Positions 58,493-64,000 of a DNA stretch of 64,000 nt are shown one piece after another (positions within the stretch are counted from its first letter, which is position 1; each line of letters starts with the position of its first letter). This DNA is from Bacillus thermotolerans (GTDB lineage Bacteria > Bacillota > Bacilli > Bacillales > Domibacillaceae). The notes under the pieces were generated by a model. The model saw only the letters and a program-made list of their open reading frames with translations, was not told the DNA's origin and did no database searches. A program made the translations under genes and the position numbers. The stretch is from contig NZ_JWJE02000002.1 in NCBI RefSeq assembly GCF_000812025.2, forward strand, positions 62,001 to 126,000, given 5' to 3'.

Positions 58493-60829
58493 CTATTGAA
58501 TGGTCTCCTCCGTCGGCTTAGGAATTAAAACAGTACGCGGTTTGCTGCCTTCATAAGGGCCCACAACTCCACGCATTTCCATTTCATCAATCAGCCTGGC
58601 AGCTCTGCTGTAGCCGATCCGGAAACGCCGTTGAAGCATGGAAACTGAAGCGGTCTGCATTTCGGCCACCAGCTGTACGGCCTCCTCGTACAGTTCATCC
58701 TCTGCCTTCTCCTTCTTCTCAGGGACCTCCTCTGGAATCATGTCTTCCTGATACTGAGCTTTTTGTTGAGAGATCACGTAATCAACAACCTCTTCCACCT
58801 CTTCATCCGACAGAAAGGCCCCTTGTACGCGAACCGGCTTTGAAGCGCCTGCTGGGAAGAAGAGCATATCTCCCCGGCCAAGCAGCTTCTCTGCTCCGCT
58901 CATGTCCAAGATTGTTCGTGAATCTGTAGCCGAAGAAACAGCAAACGCAATCCTTGAAGGGATATTTGCTTTAATAACGCCGGTAATTACATCGACCGAT
59001 GGGCGCTGAGTAGCGATAATTAAATGGATCCCTGCTGCTCTCGCCATTTGAGCTAAACGCATAATGGCGTCTTCTACATCATTGGAAGCGACCATCATTA
59101 AATCAGCAAGCTCATCTACGATGACAACAATATATGGAAGGAGCGGCTGTTTTTCGCCGGTCTCTTCGTTTTGGCGCCTCACATAGGCATTGTAGCCTTC
59201 AATATTTCTTGTGCCGCTGTGCGAAAACAGATCATATCGGCGCTCCATTTCACCGACTACCTTCTTTAATGCCTGTGAAGCTTTTTTCGCATCCGTTACA
59301 ACTGGAGCGAGCAGGTGCGGAATACCGTTATATACATTCAATTCCACCATTTTCGGGTCAATCATCATCATCTTGACTTCATGGGGCTTTGCACGCATGA
59401 GGATACTTGTAATAATGCCATTAATGCAAACGCTTTTTCCGCTGCCGGTTGCCCCAGCTACTAACAGATGGGGCATTTTGTTTAGTTCCGCCGTAATTGC
59501 TTTGCCGGTAATATCACGACCAAAGGCGATCTGCAGCTTTGCACTCGGCTTCTCATTAACAGTAGCTTCAAGTACCTCCCTCAAGGAAACCATCGCTACT
59601 TCGGAATTAGGCACCTCGATACCAATAGCCGACTTGCCAGGGATCGGGGCTTCCATCCGGATATCCTTTGCTGCCAAGGCAAGCGCTAGGTCGTCGCTTA
59701 AATTAACGATCTTGCTGACCTTTACACCAATGTCTGGATGCACCTCATACTTTGTAACCGCCGGACCAAGGTGTACTTGAGTGACCTTTGCTTTTACGCC
59801 GAAGCTCTGGAAAGTCCTCTCCAGCTTTGCAGCATTCGCATGGATTTGTTTATATTCCTTGCTTTGATCCGTTTGTTTCGGCTTTCCCAGTAAATTTAAT
59901 GAAGGAAGCTTGTAATCTTTATTCTCTACTTCTGTAAAAGACATCGAAGGAGCCTGAGCATCTTCTTGCTCATTGTCAATAGTTTGTGACGGGGCTGCCT
60001 GTTCCTTTTGCCCCGAAGAGGCAGCCGTACTTTGGTACGCCTCCTCCGCAAAGCTTGAAATGATCGGCTCTGAAGCCGTATAAGAGCTGTCCTCTATTTC
60101 TGTCTTTGAAACAGCTTCAGAACTAGGGGATGGCTCATCCTGTACAGCTTGCTTTGATTTTTTCGTTTGTCTTTCTTCCTTCCAATCTTTCATATCCTGA
60201 AGAAACGCCTGCCATTGCTTTTGCCATCCCTTCTTCAATGCGGCAAACAGCTTATTAAAGGTGTCGCCAAGAGAGCGGCCAGTGATCAGGATTAAACCAA
60301 TAACAATCAGAACAAAGCTTAATATCCTTGTACCTAACGTATCAAATAAAAAGTAAGAAACAGCAAACAGCAAGGCACCGACCATACCTCCGCCTAGATC
60401 TTTATTAATCGTCATACCTTCTCTCACTTCAAGCCAATACAGTTCCCACGTATTAATAATGACACTAGGATCATTAAATGGACGCCCGCTGCCTAAGAGC
60501 TCAAACAGCTTTACATGGCTTAACAGCAAAATACTAATAAGGATAATATAGCCTCCTGCTTGTCTCCTCGAAAATAAAAATGGCTTCTTTCGTTTCATCA
60601 TGATGTAAACACCATAGGCAATCATCCCAATAAAGCCTAACATGTACCATTCTCCTAGGAAAAAGCGAAAAAAGTAAACAAAGGCTGTTCCTACTGCGCC
60701 GAGTTGAATAATCCCGATAATACTTAAAGCAACCATAATAATTCCGCTCAATTCTAGCTGAATTGCTTGTTTTAGCTGGGCTGACTTCTTCGTCGTCCGT
60801 TTAGAAGGTTTTCTCTTTTTATTCGCCAT
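58493..60829 (-). CDS. spoIIIE: DNA translocase SpoIIIE (FtsK family)
   Basis: A 778-aa DNA pump that moves the chromosome into the forespore. The N-terminal part has about four transmembrane segments (about 25-180), then a variable acidic linker (about 200-330), then the RecA-like motor with Walker [15 protein letters not shown] and Walker [12 protein letters not shown], and a C-terminal gamma DNA-reading domain [19 protein letters not shown]. The length is like B. subtilis SpoIIIE (787). The start is ATG 60829 with GGTGGGG upstream. Confidence 0.95.
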   Translation of the reverse strand: MANKKRKPSKRTTKKSAQLKQAIQLELSGIIMVALSIIGIIQLGAVGTAFVYFFRFFLGEWYMLGFIGMIAYGVYIMMKRKKPFLFSRRQAGGYIILISILLLSHVKLFELLGSGRPFNDPSVIINTWELYWLEVREGMTINKDLGGGMVGALLFAVSYFLFDTLGTRILSFVLIVIGLILITGRSLGDTFNKLFAALKKGWQKQWQAFLQDMKDWKEERQTKKSKQAVQDEPSPSSEAVSKTEIEDSSYTASEPIISSFAEEAYQSTAASSGQKEQAAPSQTIDNEQEDAQAPSMSFTEVENKDYKLPSLNLLGKPKQTDQSKEYKQIHANAAKLERTFQSFGVKAKVTQVHLGPAVTKYEVHPDIGVKVSKIVNLSDDLALALAAKDIRMEAPIPGKSAIGIEVPNSEVAMVSLREVLEATVNEKPSAKLQIAFGRDITGKAITAELNKMPHLLVAGATGSGKSVCINGIITSILMRAKPHEVKMMMIDPKMVELNVYNGIPHLLAPVVTDAKKASQALKKVVGEMERRYDLFSHSGTRNIEGYNAYVRRQNEETGEKQPLLPYIVVIVDELADLMMVASNDVEDAIMRLAQMARAAGIHLIIATQRPSVDVITGVIKANIPSRIAFAVSSATDSRTILDMSGAEKLLGRGDMLFFPAGASKPVRVQGAFLSDEEVEEVVDYVISQQKAQYQEDMIPEEVPEKKEKAEDELYEEAVQLVAEMQTASVSMLQRRFRIGYSRAARLIDEMEMRGVVGPYEGSKPRTVLIPKPTEETIQ

Positions 60830-60857
60830 ATTCCCCACCTAACCCTTAGATTAAAAC

Positions 60858-60897
60858 AAAAAAATAAGAAAGCAGCCGGCGTATGGCTGCTTTCCCT
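60858..60897 (-). terminator. Intrinsic terminator between ylzJ and spoIIIE
   Basis: On the minus strand GAAAGCAGCC and GGCTGCTTTC form a 10-bp stem followed by TTATTTTTTT, after ylzJ and before spoIIIE. Confidence 0.88.
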
Positions 60898-60938
60898 ATT
60901 ATAACATATTATGCATATTTACAGCATTTGAACCTGAT

Positions 60939-61142
60939 CTACATAGAGATGAATTGTCCGGGGGCAATCGATTCATCTAGATAGTGGACAGGATCGGTAC
61001 TCATGATACGGATCACTTTGTATTGGTTCTCTGCTCGCTCAACCATTAAGGGGATCCCTTTCCAGTTTACCAGCTCCATGCCGTTCTCCTCATAATTTGG
61101 CGGAAAGACTTGCTCTAGGGGCATCATCGTATATAAAATCAT
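60939..61142 (-). CDS. ylzJ: YlzJ-like small protein
   Basis: A 67-aa protein of the YlzJ family, beginning [20 protein letters not shown] and ending APGQFISM. No catalytic or membrane features are seen and the function is unknown. Its ATG overlaps the tepA stop as ATGA, so it is translationally coupled to tepA, as in B. subtilis. Confidence 0.88.
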   Translation of the reverse strand: MILYTMMPLEQVFPPNYEENGMELVNWKGIPLMVERAENQYKVIRIMSTDPVHYLDESIAPGQFISM

Positions 61143-61879
61143 TGAATCATCGTCCCTTTTGTTTCCCTTGCTGCAATCAGCTCATTCAGCTTACTCATTG
61201 CTTCGCCGATCCCTCCTGTCTCCTGGATCAGCCCATATTTCACCGCATCCCTGCCCACGACATTTGTCCCGATATCTCTCGTTAAATTCCCCTTGGCCAG
61301 CATTAGATTTTTAAAGGTTTCTTCGGTAATAGAAGAATGCTTCGTAACGAAATTGACGACTCTTTCCTGCATCTTATCCAGGTATTCAAAGCTTTGAGGC
61401 ACACCAATAACTAATCCCGTTAAACGAATTGGATGAATGGTCATAGTAGCCGATTCTGCAATGAAGGAATAATCACACGAAACAGCGATAGGCACCCCAA
61501 TTGAATGCCCTCCTCCAAGAACAATGGAAACTGTCGGCTTAGACAAAGAGGCGATCATTTCTGAGATAGCCAGTCCCGCTTCCACGTCGCCGCCAACGGT
61601 GTTTAATACAATTAACACACCTTTGATAGACGGGTTTTGTTCAATGGCTACAAGCTGCGGGATCACATGCTCATATTTAGTTGTCTTGTTCTGAGGCGGA
61701 AGCTGCATGTGACCTTCAATTTGTCCAATAATCGTCAAGCAGTGAATAGGTGTATCATTCGAAAGCTGCGGCACATTCGTTTGTCCGAGCTGCTGAATCT
61801 TTTCCATTAGCGAGGAAGATGTTTTTTCAGACGGCTCCCCTTGCCCTGCTTCCTCTGGCGGTTTTTTCTCCATATCCAT
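61139..61879 (-). CDS. tepA: ClpP-class protease TepA (translocation-enhancing protein, YmfB)
   Basis: A 246-aa ClpP/crotonase-fold protease. Seen: [20 protein letters not shown] in pieces, [18 protein letters not shown] with the nucleophile Ser, and [11 protein letters not shown] with the catalytic His. In B. subtilis TepA is linked to protein secretion and to degrading spore proteins in germination. It lies downstream of rnjB. Confidence 0.93.
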   Translation of the reverse strand: MDMEKKPPEEAGQGEPSEKTSSSLMEKIQQLGQTNVPQLSNDTPIHCLTIIGQIEGHMQLPPQNKTTKYEHVIPQLVAIEQNPSIKGVLIVLNTVGGDVEAGLAISEMIASLSKPTVSIVLGGGHSIGVPIAVSCDYSFIAESATMTIHPIRLTGLVIGVPQSFEYLDKMQERVVNFVTKHSSITEETFKNLMLAKGNLTRDIGTNVVGRDAVKYGLIQETGGIGEAMSKLNELIAARETKGTMIQ

Positions 61880-61994
61880 ATGCGTTAACTCCTTTCAGCA
61901 CTTAGCCAGCGGATTCATATAGATATTCTTTTCATCTTAGCCGTTATTATACAGTGGAAGTAAAAGGAGAGCCCAGCAGGCACTATTTGAAAGC

Positions 61995-62048
61995 AAATAC
62001 TCTCCCCTCCGCAAAGCTGAAAACAGCATCCCGAAGAGGAGAGTATTT
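61995..62048 (-). terminator. Terminator-like hairpin after rnjB
   Basis: AAATACTCTCC (61995-62005) and GGAGAGTATTT (62038-62048) form an 11-bp perfect stem, with an inner GCTG/CAGC hairpin. On the minus strand it ends in TATTTGCTTTC, modestly T-rich. Confidence 0.65.
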
Positions 62049-62073
62049 AATGATAGGGCAAACTAAGCGCTTT

Positions 62074-63741
62074 CTATACTTCCATAATGATCGGCAGGAT
62101 CATTGGTCTCCGCTTTGTTTTTTCAAACAGGAAGGAGTTCAACTGGTCCTTAATGTCTTGCTTAATGCTAGACCAATCAAATGATTCGCCTGCCATATTT
62201 TTTTCTACTGTATTTGTGATTAGGGTTGTGGATTGCTCCATTAGTTTTTCTGATTCTCTTACATATACAAAGCCACGTGAAATGATTTCCGGGCCGGATA
62301 CGATTCGTCTATGCTTCTTGCTGAGTGTAATAACCACAATAAAGATACCATCCTGAGAAAGCAGCTTGCGGTCACGCAAAACAATATTGCCTACATCGCC
62401 AACACCAATACCGTCAATTAGCACATTGCCGGCAGGCACCTTTGCGCTCATTTGCATTTTGCCGTTCTTATATTCAATGACATCTCCCTTTTCCGGAATG
62501 AAAATATGTTCTTCCGGAATTCCGACTTTAGCAGCAAGCTTTGCATGTGATGTGAGCATGCGGTATTCTCCTTGAATCGGAATAAAGTAGCGCGGTTTCA
62601 TCAGGTTCAGCATCAGCTTTAAGTCTTCCTGAGACCCATGACCTGATACATGCACTTTCCGGCTTCCTGTCAGCACATTAGCTCCTGCTCGCGCGAGTAA
62701 ATCTACAGTTTTAGCCATGAGCACTTCCAGCCCTGGTGAAGGTGTGGCTGTAATCAGCACGGTATCACCCTCTTTAATTTTGACATGCTTATTGGCGCCT
62801 TTTGCCATCTTTTGCAACGCTTCAATCGGCTCTCCCTGCAGGCCGGTCGTTAAAATCACAACCTCATCCTCAGGGTATTTATGAATATCCTGGAGGCTGA
62901 TAAGCACGTCTTCCTGCACAGTTAAATATCCAAGCTTCATAGCAATGTCATTTACCCGCTGTATGCTTTTTCCGCTAGTTGCAATTTTTCGCCCATTTTC
63001 ATAAGCCGCGTCAAACACCTGCTGCACACGAATTAAATTAGACGCAAAAGAGGCAACAATAATTCTTCCTTTCGCTGAGTGGAATGCATCGGATAATTGC
63101 CTAGCAATAACTTCTTCAGAAGTCGTATACCCGGGACGCTCTGCCTCTGTTGAATCAGATAACAGCAAAAACACGCCTTCTTTGCCGAGTTGAGCCATCT
63201 TTCCGATATCAGGCTCATAGGCTCCTGTTGCCGCCTGATCAAATTTAAATTCACCCGTATGAACGATCGCTCCCTCTGATGTGTGAATCGCTACACCGAC
63301 AGAATCCGGAATACTGTGGGTAGTCCGGAAGAACGTTACCTCTACTCCGTCAAACCGCAAACGCGAATTAGAATGAACGGTATAATATTTAACCTCTTCT
63401 CTTACATTCTCTTCTCTCAGCCGCATTTTAGCCAAAGCAAGCGTCAGCTTCGTTCCGTACACTGGCGCTTTAACTTGTCGGAGGATATATCCTAAAGAGC
63501 CGATCGCATCTTCATGTCCATGTGTTAGGAAAATTCCTTTAATTCGGTCTTTATTTTCGACTAAATAAGAAATGTCAGGGATGACAATATCAATTCCCAG
63601 CATTTCATTCTCAGGGAACATTAAGCCGCTATCAATAATAAAAATTTCTTCATCCACTTCGATGACTGTCATGTTCTTTCCAATTTCCCCCACTCCGCCA
63701 AGCGGAATGACTTTTATTAATTCATTTTTCTTCTTGCCCAC
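62074..63741 (-). CDS. rnjB: Ribonuclease J2
   Basis: A 555-aa metallo-beta-lactamase/beta-CASP RNase. The first metal motif reads THGHEDAIGS: the last His of HXHXDH is Ala, as in J2 enzymes, which explains their weak activity compared with J1. Further motifs: HTGEFKFDQ, LSDSTEAERPGYT, SGHGSQEDLKLML. It works in a complex with RNase J1. The start is GTG 63741 with AGGAGGAAA upstream, giving exactly the B. subtilis length; the frame continues to 63783. Confidence 0.94.
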   Translation of the reverse strand: MGKKKNELIKVIPLGGVGEIGKNMTVIEVDEEIFIIDSGLMFPENEMLGIDIVIPDISYLVENKDRIKGIFLTHGHEDAIGSLGYILRQVKAPVYGTKLTLALAKMRLREENVREEVKYYTVHSNSRLRFDGVEVTFFRTTHSIPDSVGVAIHTSEGAIVHTGEFKFDQAATGAYEPDIGKMAQLGKEGVFLLLSDSTEAERPGYTTSEEVIARQLSDAFHSAKGRIIVASFASNLIRVQQVFDAAYENGRKIATSGKSIQRVNDIAMKLGYLTVQEDVLISLQDIHKYPEDEVVILTTGLQGEPIEALQKMAKGANKHVKIKEGDTVLITATPSPGLEVLMAKTVDLLARAGANVLTGSRKVHVSGHGSQEDLKLMLNLMKPRYFIPIQGEYRMLTSHAKLAAKVGIPEEHIFIPEKGDVIEYKNGKMQMSAKVPAGNVLIDGIGVGDVGNIVLRDRKLLSQDGIFIVVITLSKKHRRIVSGPEIISRGFVYVRESEKLMEQSTTLITNTVEKNMAGESFDWSSIKQDIKDQLNSFLFEKTKRRPMILPIIMEV

Positions 63742-63854
63742 TCTAGATTTCCTCCTATACTTAAGAACAACCCGTCCTATCACAACATTACGTCTATTAT
63801 AAAGTATCTAGGAAAGTAAAGCCAATACTATCTATCGGAAGAGGAAAAGGAAGC

Positions 63855-63897
63855 AAAAAAAAACCTCACTCTGCGCTTTTGATGGCACAGAGTGAGG
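63855..63897 (-). terminator. Intrinsic terminator after dapA
   Basis: On the minus strand CCTCACTCTG and CAGAGTGAGG form a 10-bp stem followed by TTTTTTTTT. Confidence 0.9.
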
Positions 63898-63902
63898 AGG
63901 GA

Positions 63903-64000
63903 TTATAATAGCTTTTGCAGGGAAGCTCTCTCTTCCTCCGTAAGAGGAATGAGCGGCAGCCGAACGGATCCCATATCAAGTCCTTTAATCTGTAAAGCTG
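63903..64000 (-). CDS. dapA: 4-hydroxy-tetrahydrodipicolinate synthase, C-terminal end (cut by window edge)
   Basis: The last 31 codons of a minus-strand gene end in TAA at 63905-63903 and read GSVRLPLIPLTEEERASLQK near the end, the C-terminal tail of DapA of the lysine and dipicolinate pathway. Gene order supports this: dapA lies just upstream of rnjB in B. subtilis. The rest lies beyond the window. Confidence 0.85.
   Translation of the reverse strand, partial: ALQIKGLDMGSVRLPLIPLTEEERASLQKLL

Overview
The window is chromosomal DNA of an endospore-forming Gram-positive bacterium of the Bacillaceae. Protein sequences and gene order follow the Bacillus subtilis chromosome closely: rnjB-tepA-ylzJ-spoIIIE-ymfC-ymfF-ymfH-ymfI-ymfJ-ymfK-ymfM-pgsA-cinA-recA-rny-ymdB-spoVS-miaB-ricA-cotE-mutS-mutL, then miaA-hfq-spoVK, hflX-ynbB-glnR-glnA, and lexA-yneA-yneB-ynzC-tkt-sirA-yneF-ynzD-ccdA-ccdC-yneK. 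Sporulation genes (spoIIIE, spoVS, spoVK, cotE, sirA, a Spo0E-type phosphatase, ricA) indicate a spore former. The genus cannot be fixed from the sequence alone. Nearly all genes lie on the minus strand; the plus-strand genes are yneK, ynzD, lexA and a KTSC-domain gene.

Layout from low to high coordinates. 1-3.2 kb: sbcDC nuclease (sbcC cut by the window edge). 3.3-6.4 kb: yneK, ccdC, ccdA, a Spo0E-like gene, yneF and sirA. 6.5-11.3 kb: tkt, ynzC, the SOS locus yneA-yneB/lexA with three LexA boxes, and a KTSC-domain gene. 11.3-15.8 kb: hflX-ynbB and glnRA with a GlnR/TnrA box. 16.2-23.9 kb: a leucine/branched-acyl-CoA degradation operon (yngJ-yngI-yngH-yngHB-yngG-yngE) with a TetR regulator, set between spoVK and hflX. 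24-26.6 kb: spoVK, hfq, miaA and a possible small protein. 26.6-32.5 kb: arylamine N-acetyltransferase, a P-type ATPase remnant, and glpD-glpK-glpF-glpP. 32.5-40 kb: mutL, mutS, cotE, ricA, miaB. 40-44.3 kb: korAB, a dipeptidase, spoVS. 44.4-51.9 kb: ymdB, rny, recA, metY, cinA, pgsA. 51.9-64 kb: the ymf cluster, spoIIIE, tepA, rnjB and the end of dapA.

Regulation is readable in places: LexA boxes at lexA/yneA and recA, a GlnR box at glnR, a CcpA cre overlapping the glpF -35 plus GlpP-type leader terminators before glpF and glpD, a palindrome before yngJ that could be the TetR operator, and many intrinsic terminators marking transcription units.

No phage, insertion sequence, CRISPR array, rRNA or tRNA was seen, and no clearly new multi-gene system. 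The best candidates for something undescribed are small: a possible structured RNA between ynzC and tkt, an attenuator-like leader with a possible leader peptide before metY, a nested hairpin leader before miaB, a 35-codon ORF upstream of miaA, and a cadA-like remnant next to the acetyltransferase gene.
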